From: Doris montereyensis
Lineage: Eukaryota; Mollusca; Gastropoda; Nudibranchia; Dorididae
Assembly: GCA_037039925.1 (NCBI GenBank)
Contig: JAXRKP010000026.1
Location: forward strand, 432,001 to 496,000
DNA: 64,000 nucleotides
Reading direction: 5' to 3'
Numbering within the stretch: position 1 is the stretch's first letter; every line of letters starts with the position of its first letter. The notes under the pieces were generated by a model. The model was not told the origin of the DNA. It saw nothing but the letters and a program-made list of their open reading frames with translations, and did no database searches. Made by a program: the position numbers and the translations under genes. Of this stretch, positions 11,330 to 21,419 are shown in pieces.

Positions 11330-11890
11330 TTTAAATCTCGCCTCTGGCTCTATAATCTTGTAATGTAAAAATCATCTCTGGTTCTATAATGTTATAATGT
11401 AAAAATCGTCTCTGGCTCTATAATGTTATAATGTAAAAACTGTCTTTGGCTCAATAATGTAAAAATCGCCCCATGGCTTTATAATGTTATAATGTAAAAA
11501 TTGCCTCTGACTCTATAATGTTAAAATGTAAAAACCGCCTCTGACTCTATAATAATTGCCTCTAACTCTATTAAAATGTAAAAACCGCCTCTGGCTCTAT
11601 AATGTAAAAATTGCCTCTGACTTAATAAACTATAATCATCCGCCTCTGGCTTATAATATCAAAATTGCCTCTGACTTAATAATGTTAATGGCTTCTGCAA
11701 GAATGGCTTCTGACGCCTCTGGCTCTATAATGACTTAATATTGCAAAATTGCCTCTGACTTAATAATACTATAATCATCCGTGGCTTATGATATCAAAAT
11801 CGCCTCTGACTTAATATTCAAGAATGGCTTCTGACTTAATATTGCAAGAATGGCCTCTGACTTAATACAAGAAGACTTAATACTTAAAAA
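11330..11890. repeat. Degenerate minisatellite, about 31-34 bp unit
   Basis: About 16 diverged copies built from CTGGCTCTATAATG and TTATAATGTAAAAATCGCCT. Copies become shorter and more scrambled towards the 3' end. Confidence 0.85.
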
Positions 11891-11894
11891 CCCA

Positions 11895-12839
11895 TGGTCG
11901 ATGAATGCTTTGAATCAAGGCTGGTACAGATTTAAAGTCAGATAGAGTTTGGGTTTGAGGTTCTCTACAGCTGTTTGTAAATTTCTTTTTCTCTCATCTT
12001 TTTGGTTAAATCAATGATTTAAGTCTCTCTCTTTTGGTTAAATAGCAGCGGCTTATAAATTTCCAACTTTCTGATAACTTCCAAAAATCAAAGTCGTAGT
12101 ACATTTCCAAGTTTGCACTGAAAAGTCTGTCTTGGTATCACATATCTGTTTGTCTGAATCTTTTTGTTGTGCTTAAACAGGTGATTAGCCCACGCTACCC
12201 CAGGTAGGTAGTAGGGCTGCCACTTTGAGATCCCTGCTGGGCCTTGGTTGTAACTTTCTGTCGGGGTTAACTTCCTTAGCCTTTGCTCAGCCAAGACCCA
12301 CCTGCAAGGCAGCAGGAGACTCATGGAGGGCATGGCTGTCTGGTCCCCGTACAGATGCAAGCACCTATCGACTGCCCGGCTTTCACAATTTCATTCCTCT
12401 AATTCGATCATGGGGATGGGGAATAAAATTGGTTGGAATCTATCATTTTAAACCAAAAAGGTCATCCCCAGGACCTCCCCCCTTCCCTACACACACACGC
12501 TTTTAAAAGTATTATTTTGAAGACAATTATTAGTTTGTCACATAAAGAAAAGAAAAAAATGCAATTTCTGGAGTTACCAATCATTCTTCAGTCTTGTTCT
12601 GTTTTTTTTGTCAAATTCGTCTCACATGCACATGAAAATGTAGTTTTATTCCTATGTACGCTTCTTAGAATCAAGGCTTTTCCTTCTTTTTTAGTTTGGT
12701 CATGTCATGAACGCCAATACACTTAATAGAAATCACACATAAAAGTAAAATATTTAGACTTGTAAATCATACTCCTCGACATTTTACACCCGGAGCAAGG
12801 CATTAATGTGTTTTCTTACCCTTTTCTTTCCGCTGATAG
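11895..12839. other. Intron sequence without recognised feature
   Basis: No array here. The two overlapping frames on opposite strands around 12090-12500 have no family motif. The stretch at 12190-12350 (CCTGCTGGGCCTTGG and following) is more GC-rich than its neighbours and may be an unrecognised dispersed repeat. Confidence 0.35.
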
Positions 12840-12922
12840 AAAAATTGCTGGTGGAACCAATAAATAAAGAGGGAACAATGATGCCGTCTCCAAATGACCT
12901 TCGAGGAAAAATCATTCTGAAG
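12840..12922 (+). CDS. PLCG1: PLCG exon: end of X box region
   Basis: Encodes EKLLVEPINKEGTMMPSPND then LRGKIILK, the conserved SPNxLxxKIxIK end of the X box. Acceptor TGATAG, donor GAAG|GTAAGG. The tandem array that follows is built on this donor sequence. Confidence 0.96.
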
Positions 12923-13890
12923 GTAAGGGGTTAACATATGGTGATGATATCTGGTGAAAGTAAGGAGTCAACATCTGGTGAAGGTAAGGGGTTAACATCT
13001 GGTGGAGGTAAGGAGTTAACATCTAGCAAAGGTAAAGGGTTAACATCTGGTGAAGGTAAGGGGTCGACATCTGGTGAAGGTAAGGGGTTAACATCTAGTG
13101 AAGGTAAGGGGTTGATATCTGGTAAAGGTAAGGGGTTAACATATGGTGATGATATCTGGTGAAAGGGAGTCAACATCTGGTAAGGGGTTAACATCTGGTG
13201 GAGGTAAGGGGTTAACATCTGGTGAAGGTTAACATCTGGTGTCGACATCTGGTGAAGGTTAACATCTAGTGAAGGTAAGGGGTTGATATCTGGTAAAGGT
13301 AAGGGGTTAACATCTTGATGGTAAGGGGTCGACATCTGGTGAAGGTAAGGGGTCGACATCTGGTGAAGGTAAGGGGTTAACATCTAGTGAAGGTAAGGGT
13401 TTGATATCTGGTGAAGGTAGGGGTTAACATCTGGTGAAGGTAAGGGTTTGATATCTGGTGAAGGTAGGGGCTAACATCGGATGAAGGTAAGGGGTTGACA
13501 TCTGGTGAAGGTAGGGGTTAACATCTGAAGGTAAGGGGTTAACATCTGGTGAAGTAAGGTTAACATCTGGTGAAGGTAGGGGTTCACATCTGGTGAAGGT
13601 AAGGGGTTAACATCTGGTGAAGGTAAGGGTTTAATATCTGGTGAAGATAAGGGTTATCATCTGGTGAAGGTAGGGGGTTAACATCTGGTGAAGGTAAGGG
13701 CTTGACATCTGGTGAAGGTAGGGTTCACATCTGGTGAAGATAAGGGTTTAATATCTGGTGAAGGTAAGGGGTTAATATCTAGTGAATGTAAGGGGTTAAC
13801 ATCTGGTAAAGGTAAGGGATTAACATCTTGTGAATGTAAGCGGTTAACATCTGGTGGAGGTAAGGACTTAACATCTGGTAAAGTTTAGGG
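12923..13890. repeat. 24-bp array derived from the adjacent splice donor
   Basis: The real exon end and intron start read CTGAAG|GTAAGGGGTTAACAT. The array is about 38 copies of a unit containing GGTGAAGGTAAGGGGTTAAC plus ATCT. The splice-donor neighbourhood has therefore been tandemly copied through the intron. Many copies preserve GAAGGTAAGG exactly and are potential decoy donors. In the exon's frame a TAA follows at 12932, so readthrough would stop at once. Confidence 0.93.
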
Positions 13891-13929
13891 GTTAATATCT
13901 CTATAGCATTCAGCCGTCATATGCCTTGT

Positions 13930-14345
13930 GATTTGATTGTTACTAGTTTTGGAGGCGATTTTTTGACCTAATGAGAATCTGGTTTTGACGATATTTTGAC
14001 CCAATGAGAATCTCATTGTGACTATTTTTGGAGACGATATTTTGACCCAATGAGAATCTCATTGTTACTATTTTTGGAGACGATATTTTGACCCAATGAG
14101 AATCTCATTGTGACTATTTTTGGAGACGATATTTGACCCAATGAGAATCTCATTGTTACTTTTTTTTTGGAGACGATATTTTGACCCAATGAGAATCTCA
14201 TTGTTACTATTTTTGGAGAGCGATATTTTGACCCAATGAGAATCTCATTGTTACTATTTTTTAGGCGATGTTTTGACTCAATAAGAATCTGACTGACTTT
14301 TTTCGAGACAATACTTCGACCCAATGAGGATTTGATTGTGACTTT
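13930..14345. repeat. 46-bp minisatellite
   Basis: About nine copies built from TTTTGACCCAATGAGAATCT, CATTGTTACTATTTTTGGA and GACGATA. The copies are well conserved in the middle and decayed at both edges. The minus-strand open frames here are repeats of the unit, not genes. Confidence 0.92.
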
Positions 14346-14625
14346 GTGGAGGCAACACTTGAGCCATTTGACGTTTTAAATATTTTTTATTTCGTCTTCT
14401 TCGTTGCTTTCTTTGAAAATAATTGTTTACTTGACATTCAAGCTCATTAAAAAATTTGCCTTTCTTTCTTTGGTTTGTACTTTTGGCACTTGCTTGGGTT
14501 TCCTCCGTGCATTGTGTCCACTTCTTTGCTGCCAATTGGTTATGAATAGACCAACGCTTGAGTGTCCTAGTCTTATCGTAAATCATCCATGATTATTAAA
14601 ATCCTTTATCACTTGTTTTCAACAG

Positions 14626-14694
14626 CACAAGAAACTGCCAGAGTGGGTGGATGGCAATGAATGGCGCTACAATCCGTCTCTAGTGAGGACAGCG
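14626..14694 (+). CDS. PLCG1: PLCG exon: X box end to split-PH linker
   Basis: Starts HKKLPEWVDGNE, the HKKL that closes the X box in PLC gamma. The rest in this frame, WRYNPSLVRTA, is less typical. A one-base shift would give an acidic SVSSEDS sequence more like the family's linker, so a small indel near 14660 is possible. Acceptor CAACAG, donor GTAAGA. The last 20 bases plus donor are the seed of the 2.6-kb array that follows. Confidence 0.8.
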
Positions 14695-17300
14695 GTAAGA
14701 TCCCACCACACACACACACACACATACCATCTCTAGCGGGGACAGCGGTAAGATCACATACACGTACCATCTCTAGCGGGGACAGCAGTAAAAGATCATA
14801 CATACATACCATCTCTAGTGGGGACAGCGGTAAGATCACATACACGTACCATCTCTAGTGGGGACAGCAGTAAGATCACATACACGTATCATCTCTAGTG
14901 GGGACAGCAGTAAAAGATCATCTCTATGGGGACAGCAGTAAAAAGACACGTACCATCTCTAGTGGGGACAGCAGTAAGATCACATACACGTACCATCTCT
15001 AGTGGGGACAGCGGTAAGATCACATACACATACATCTCTAGCGGGGACAGCAGTAAAAGATCACATACACATACCATCTCTAGTGGGTGGGGACAGCAGT
15101 AAAAAGATCACATACACGTACCATCTCTAGTGGGGACAGCGGTAAGATCACATACACATACCATCTCTAGTGGGGACACGTACCATCTCTAGTGGGGACA
15201 GAAGATCACATACACGTACCATCTCTAGTGGGGACAGCAGTAAAAAGATCACATACACGTACCATCTCTAGTGGGGACAGCAGTAAGATCAAAGATCACA
15301 GTGGGGACAGCAGTTAAAAGATCACATACACGTACCATCTCTAGTGGGGACAGCAGTAAAAAGATCACATACACGTACCATCTCTAGTGGGGACAGCAGT
15401 AAGATCACATACACGTACCATCTCTAGTGGGGACAGCAGTAAGATCACATACACATACCATCTCTAGTAGTAAAGATCACATACACGTACCATCTCTAGT
15501 GGGGACAGCAGTAAAAGATCACATACACGTACCATCTCTAGTGGGGACAGCAGTAAAAAGATCACATACACGTACCATCTCTAGTGGGGACAGCAGTAAG
15601 ATCACATACACGTACCATCTCTAGTGGGGACAGCAGTAAAAAGATCACATAAAAACACTACCATCTCTAGTGGGGACAGCGGTAAAAGAGATCACATACA
15701 CGTCACACCATCTCTAGTGGGGACAGCAGTAAGATCACTAGTGGGGACAGCAGTAAGATCACATACACGCACCATCTCTAGTGGGGACAGCAGTAAAAGA
15801 TCACATACACGTACCATCTCTAGTGGGGGGACAGCAGTACAAAAGATCAAGATACACGTACCATCTCTAGTGGGGACAGCGGCAAGATCACATACACATA
15901 CCATCTCTAGTGGGGACAGCGGTAAAAAGATCACATACACATACCATCTCTAGTGGGGACAGCAGTAAAAAGATCACATACACATACCATCTCTAGTGGG
16001 GACAGCAGTAAAAAAGATCACATACACATACCATCTCTAGTGGGGACAGCAGATCACATACACGTACCATCTCTAGTGGGGACAGCAGTAAGATCACATA
16101 CACATACCATCTCTAGTGGGGGACAGTAAAAAGATCACATACACGTACCATCTCTAGTGGGGACAGCGGTAAGATCACATACACGTACCATCTCTAGTGG
16201 GGACAGCAGTAAAAGATCACATGGGGACACATACCATCTCTAGTGGGGACAGCAGTAAAAAGATCACATACACATACCATCTCTAGTGGGGACAGCAGTA
16301 AAAAGATCACATACAAGATCAGTGGGGACATAAAAAGATCACATACCATCTCTAGTGGGGACAGCGGTAAGATCACATACACATACCATCTCTAGTGGGG
16401 ACAGCAGTAAGATCACATACACGTACCATCTCTAGTAAAAGGGGACAGCAGTAAAAAGATCACATACACATACCATCTCTAGTGGGGACAGCAGTAAAAG
16501 ATCACATACACATACCATCTCTAGTGGGGACAGCAGTAAAAAGATCACATACACGTACCATCTCTAGTGGGGACAGCAGTAAAAGATCATATGGGGACAC
16601 GTACCATCTCTAGTGGGGACAGCGGTAAGATCACATACACGTACCATCTCTAGTGGGGACAGCAGTAAGATCACATACACGTACCATCTCTAGTGGGGAC
16701 AGCAGTAAAAAGATCACATACACATACCATCTCTAGTGGGGACAGCAGTAAAAAGATCACACACACATACCATCTCTAGTGGGGACAGCAGTAAAAAGAT
16801 CACATACACATACCATCTCTAGTGGGGACAGCAGTAAAAAGATCACATACACGTACCATCTCTAGTGGGGACAGCAGTAAGATCACATACACGTACCATC
16901 TCTAGTGGGGACAGCAGTCAAAAAGATCACATACACATACCATCTCTAGTGGGGACAGCAGTAAGATCACATACACATACCATCTCTGGGGACAGCAGTA
17001 AAAAGATCACATACACGTACCATCTCTAGTGGGGACAGCAGTAAAAAGATAACATACACATACCATCCCTAGTGGGGACAGCAGTAAGATCACATACACG
17101 TACCATCTCTAGTGGGGACAGCGGTAAAAAGATCACATACATGTACCATCTCTAGTGGGGACAGCAGTAAGATCACATACACATACCATCTCTAGTGGGG
17201 ACAGCAGTAAGATCACATACACATACCATCTCTAGTGGGGACAGCAGTAAGATCACATACACATACCATCTCTAGTGGGGACAGCAGTAAGATCACATAC
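14695..17300. repeat. 37-41 bp array derived from exon end plus donor
   Basis: The exon ends TCTCTAGTGAGGACAGCG|GTAAGATC. The array is about 65 copies containing ATCTCTAGTGGGGACAGC, then AGTAAGATCACATACAC (or AGTAAAAAGATC) and GTACC. The exon's last bases and its splice donor have been amplified. Many units keep CAGCRGTAAGAT, a plausible 5' splice site. Copies differ mainly by the number of A residues in the GTAAAAAGATC block. Confidence 0.95.
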
Positions 17301-17800
17301 GTCTGTTTGATTTTTATGACTAGATTACTGTTTTTTCTTTATCGTGTGCTTGACTTTTTGGGGACAGCAAGTCTTTATCCTTTGTCGATTCAAGTATGGT
17401 TTGCATAGATCACTGTGAGCAGTAGGGACAGCAGGCTACTGGCAGGTCATATGTCATTTCTTGTCACTCTTTGACAGGTTTTTCTGTCATCTTGCTCTTT
17501 CCTCTTAATTTAGTGGGGACCTGAGATCATCACATACCATCTAGTGGGACAGCAGTAAGATTTCAATGAAACAAAGAAAGCATAAATCAGCTAGAAGATC
17601 ACATACACGACATTTCTGGTAATTTGAGAATTATTTGCTGTGATTTGTTCATACATCTCCTAGCGGGACAGTCATTCAGCGGTAAGATCACTACACATCA
17701 TCTCTAAAGCCATTTTTTGATCTGGTCACCAGCCACCGCGGGGACGTTGATCTGAGCACATCATCAATGAACAGCAGTAAGATCACGTCTGTTTGTATCT
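17301..17800. repeat. Mosaic of array fragments and dispersed repeat
   Basis: Fragments of the preceding array (AGTGGGGAC, CAGCAGTAAGAT) alternate with pieces of the dispersed module (TCATCTTGCTCTTTCCTCTT, TTTCAATGAAACAAAG) and with the start of the next array. The interleaving looks like a scrambled or misassembled junction between two tandem arrays. Confidence 0.6.
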
Positions 17801-17814
17801 GGAGGACCCCACAG

Positions 17815-19072
17815 ATCGTGTGCTTGTTGATAGTTTGTGTATTAGATTCAAGTTGATGGTTTGTGTGTTGAATAAAAGTTGATCGTTTGTATTTCTTGTC
17901 ACTCTTTGAATGTTTTTTGATTTTTCTTAATGTTGAATGTAAGTTGATGGTTTGTATGAAACAAAATGTAAAAGTTGATGGTTTGTGTGTTGAATGATTT
18001 GTTGATGGTTTATGTATTGAAAGTAAGTTTTTGGTTTGTGTGTTGATCAATGAAGTTCATGGTTTGTGTGTTGAATGTAAGTTGATGGTTTGTGTGTTGA
18101 ATATAAGTTGATGGTTTGTGTGTTATGTAAAGTTGATGGTATGTGTGTTGAATGTAAGTTGATGGTTTGTGTGTTGAATTTAAGTTGATGGTTTGTGTGT
18201 TGAATGTAAGTTGATGGTTTGTGTGTTGAATGTAAGTTGATGGTTTGTGTGTTGAGTATAAGTTGCTGGTTTGTGTGTTGAATGTAAGTTGATGGTTTGT
18301 GTGTTGAATGTAAGTTGATGGTTTGTATGTTGAATGTAAGTTGATGGTTTATGTATTGAATGTAAGTTGCTGGTTTGTGTGTTGAATGTAAGTTCATGGT
18401 TTGTGTGTTGAATGTAAGTTGATGGTTTGTGTGTTGAATGTAAGTTGACGGTTTGTGTGTTAAGTAAAAGTTGCTGGTATGTGTGTTGAATGTAAGTTGA
18501 TGGTTTGTGTGTTGAATTTAAGTTGATGGTTTGTGTGTTGAATGTAAGTTGATGGTTTGTGTGTTGAATGTAAGTTGATGGTTTGTGTGTTGAGTATAAG
18601 TTGCTGGTATGTGTGTTGAATGTAAGTTGATGGTTTGTGTGTTGAATGTAAGTTGATGGTTTGTATGTTGAATGTAAGTTGATGGTTTGTATGTTGGATG
18701 TAAATTGAGGGTTTGTATATTGAATGTAAGTTGATGGTTTGTGTGTTGAATGTAAGTTGCTGGTTTGTGTGTTGAATGTAAGTTCATGGTTTGTGTGTTG
18801 AATGTAAGTTGATGGTTTGTGTGTTGAATGTAAGTTGATGGTTTGTGTGTTGAATGTAGTTGATAGTTTGTGTGTTGAATGTAAGTTGATGGTTTGTGTG
18901 TTGAATGTAAGTGGATGGTTAGTGTGTTGAATGTAAGTTGCTGGTTTGTGTGTTGAATGTAAGTTGATGGTTTGTGTGTTGAGTATAAGTTGCTGGTTTG
19001 TGTGTTGAATGTAAGTTGATGGTTTGTGTGTTGAATGTAAGTTGATGGTTTGTGTGTTGAATGTTAGTCTAA
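17815..19072. repeat. 26-bp satellite with higher-order structure
   Basis: About 45 copies of TTGAATGTAAGTTGATGGTT plus TGTGTG. Marked variants (AAGTTGCTGG, GTTCATGG) recur in the same order about 390 bp apart (near 18366 and 18757), a multi-unit higher-order duplication. The unit contains ATGTAAGT, another donor-like string. The long minus-strand open frame is the repeat read through. Confidence 0.93.
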
Positions 19073-19253
19073 GATGGGATAGATATGTCAATATTTTGCA
19101 CACGTTATCCGTGAACAATCCTCCGTAATTTATGCTAGGTATTAAATGTGTGATGTATTGTTTTACAAGAAGCAAAAAAAGCCATTGTTATTATTCGTTA
19201 TTATTATGTCCATTATTTTTTATGTTGTTAATGATTCATTATAAGTACTATTG

Positions 19254-19254
<1 letters not shown>

Positions 19255-19324
<70 letters not shown>

Positions 19325-19336
19325 ATAATTATTAGA

Positions 19337-19387
<51 letters not shown>

Positions 19388-19390
19388 GTT
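19255..19390. repeat. (TTA)n microsatellite
   Basis: Two blocks of ATT repeats separated by AATATAATTATTAGAATTA. Confidence 0.95.
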
Positions 19391-19527
19391 GTTTCTGTTA
19401 TGGTTGTTTTAATTTCATTGTTTCTCATAACCACCTTATTGTTTTAGATTTTTCTGTTGCTTTTGGTGACATATTATTGGCTGAAAACGAATTTTTTTAT
19501 GATCTATGAAGCATGGGATAAATTGAT

Positions 19528-19593
<66 letters not shown>

Positions 19594-19620
19594 GAGATAT
19601 ATAATAATATATATACACAC
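19528..19620. repeat. (AT)n/(AC)n microsatellite
   Basis: About 25 AT units followed by a short AC run and a second AT stretch, ending 18 bp before the exon at 19639 and so lying where a branch point and pyrimidine tract are expected. Confidence 0.95.
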
Positions 19621-19638
19621 ATATTTTGTGCATTTCAG

Positions 19639-19749
19639 TCGTGGCTTCCACATTTCTTTGTGCTCAATGGCAGCAAGCTTTACTACGCCGAAACGACACC
19701 CAACCAGGACCAAGATGAAGAGCCGGAGGATGATGACACGTCTATGGAT
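19639..19749 (+). CDS. PLCG1: PLCG exon: split PH N-half, strand 3 onward
   Basis: Encodes SWLPHFFVLNGSKLYYAETT followed by the acidic PNQDQDEEPEDDDTSMD. WxPHxFVLxxxKxYY is the diagnostic start of the second half of the split PH N-lobe in PLC gamma. The strands that should precede it (an NGILYL-type sequence after a short acidic linker) were not found between 14694 and 19638. Acceptor TTTCAG, donor GTAGGT, phase 0. It can join in frame directly to the N-SH2 exon at 23783. Confidence 0.92.
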
Positions 19750-19944
19750 GTAGGTCGCCATTTCCTTTTGATTTTACTACATGCTTTACTTGTTTAATAT
19801 GAGATAATAGGATAAATTAAAGTTAACCCAAGTATAGGTGATCTGTCTCGCCTAAGTATAGGGCCTGCGCGTTTCCCGGGCGGGACGGCAACACGCCCTT
19901 CATTTAGGGCCGGCGCTTTTTCTTGGGTTAAAGTAGAATTCCTT

Positions 19945-20215
19945 CAAGGCCATTGTGGCCCACTAGAAACAAAGCGTGTCTTGGTTTCTGTAGCGTAAAG
20001 TGGAACGGTTGATATTAATAACCTCCTGGACATGACGCTTAGCTCAGGCAAGTTTTTACTCCCAAGCTAGAGCTTGTACCCATTGGGGAAAATGTGTGTT
20101 AGGCGTCTTTCCCAAGGAACCCAACGTTGGACCTAGCTTTGTTACAAATTTAAAGCCGGGACCTTATGATCTTTAAGTCCAGCAGCTACTACTTGGCCAC
20201 CGACAATACAAGAGA
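19945..20215 (-). mobile_element. tRNA-related SINE-like copy, minus strand
   Basis: Same family as 4065-4345 and 35452-35745. It carries CCTTCAAGGCCATTGTGGCC, ACCTCCTGGACATGACGCTT, TTTTTACTCCCAAGCT, CTTTCCCAAGGAACCCAACG, and ends TTGGCCACCGACAA. The B-box region is weaker than in the 35452 copy. Confidence 0.7.
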
Positions 20216-20224
20216 AATTAAGAT

Positions 20225-20300
20225 ACAAGATAGAGTAAAACGTTATTGTCCAGAAGGTTCACTTCCATGGCGTTACAACACACTCATTGCCATCTCTTTC
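20225..20300. mobile_element. LINE/SINE-type 3' tail fragment
   Basis: Carries ACGTTATTGTCCAGAAGGTT, similar to the tail at 3860. No more of the element is visible. Confidence 0.35.
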
Positions 20301-20550
20301 TAAGGTAGCATTTCAATATGGGACAGGCAAAGTAAGAACACAAACAAAAACAAAACTAAAGAAAGAACAAAAACAGCAGCATATAAAGAACATGTCCATT
20401 ACATACATACGGGATACATGCACATTCGACTTTCAGATATGGAGGAAAACACCTGGCCTCCATGGAAACTGAACCCGTGACCTCTGCGTCGGCACCCATC
20501 ACTTTGCCATGAAAAAAGACATGCTACCAACCGAGCTTACTACGCTCCTT
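20300..20550 (-). mobile_element. tRNA-like SINE, minus strand
   Basis: On the reverse strand it reads GCTCGGTTGGTAGCATG (A-box-like), GATGGGTGCCGACGCAGAGG and TCACGGGTTCAG (weak B box), matching the element at 9190-9372. A long tail runs on towards 20300. It sits head to head with the plus-strand fragment that follows. Confidence 0.65.
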
Positions 20551-20557
20551 AGCATAC

Positions 20558-20735
20558 TCTCTTTTCATGGTGAGGCGACGAATACTGACGCAGAGGTTGC
20601 GGGTTCGATCCCTGTGGTGGCCATGATTTTTTCTGTCATTTCCTTCTATTTGTCTCATCTTTGTTTCCTATGGGGTTTTAATATTATCCGGTGTCGTTTC
20701 CTTCACATTTGACATGCGCCTTGCCTCACTGTTTG
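20558..20735 (+). mobile_element. tRNA-like SINE fragment, plus strand
   Basis: Contains CTTTTCATGGTGAGGCGACG, TGACGCAGAGGTTGCGGGTT (B box GGTTCGATCCC follows) and CCTATGGGGTTTTAATATTA. It matches the right part of 9190-9372 including the inverted-repeat arm. The A-box part is missing or merged with the opposing copy. Confidence 0.68.
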
Positions 20736-20742
20736 TCTTCAG

Positions 20743-20793
20743 AATCAAATTACGAAGAGGACGGCAAAGGAGGCAATAATTCCATGGATGTGT
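20743..20793 (+). CDS. Doubtful extra PLCG exon, acidic linker
   Basis: A TTGTCTTCAG acceptor precedes a frame reading SNYEEDGKGGNNSMD, which ends with the same SMD as the exon at 19749 and is acidic like the PH-SH2 linker. The donor could be GTGTGT at 20790 (47 bp, would shift the frame) or GTAGGC at 20794 (51 bp, keeps frame but reads NQITKRTAKEAIIPWMC). Human PLC gamma needs no such exon here. It may be an alternative exon or chance, and it abuts a SINE. Confidence 0.25.
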
Positions 20794-21419
20794 GTGTAGG
20801 CAAAAACTTTGTTTTCTTTCTTATGTCTTTCTATATTGCACTGGATTAGAATGGGTCTACCAGCACGGTTGGATTGTTAGTATGAGACGCCAGGGGTGAT
20901 GTTGGTCAGAGAAAATATTTAAATAGTGTATGTATAATTTTCCAAAGACAATGTGATGTACATAATTCGTCAAGTGTTAGAAATTCATTGCTGCATAATT
21001 TATCTGTTTTTCTTATAGTCCTATCTCGATGTTATTTGTCTTGTAATTTTACATCCTCCCTCCCCCCCCCCCCCCAATCCAGTTCTGCAGAAGGCTATTT
21101 GTTATTATAATTTTGATAGTGGCTCAGTAAAAATGAGCCAATTGTACATTGTCTACTCGACATGATTTCAGTTTTCCTATGACAACTATTTCCTTAACTT
21201 TTTTGTACCGACTGTAGACACTTGATTATGCCAGTCTTGACCAGCGTGACTGGTGGCACCTAAGTGTTTGTGAAAACACACTTGTTCATAAACCTCATTT
21301 TTAATCATTAGAGGTTGTAGGGGTGCCATTTTTTTTGGCCCCAAAAGTCAATTATCATGGCTTTTGTTTTCGTAACATTCACTAATAGTTCATGGCAGCC
21401 ACACCAGTTAATAAACCAT

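Noticed and set aside
18047..19175. 331-codon minus-strand open frame of Thr/His/Asn-rich repeats
   Set aside because: Readthrough of a 26-bp satellite. No splice or promoter signal supports it.
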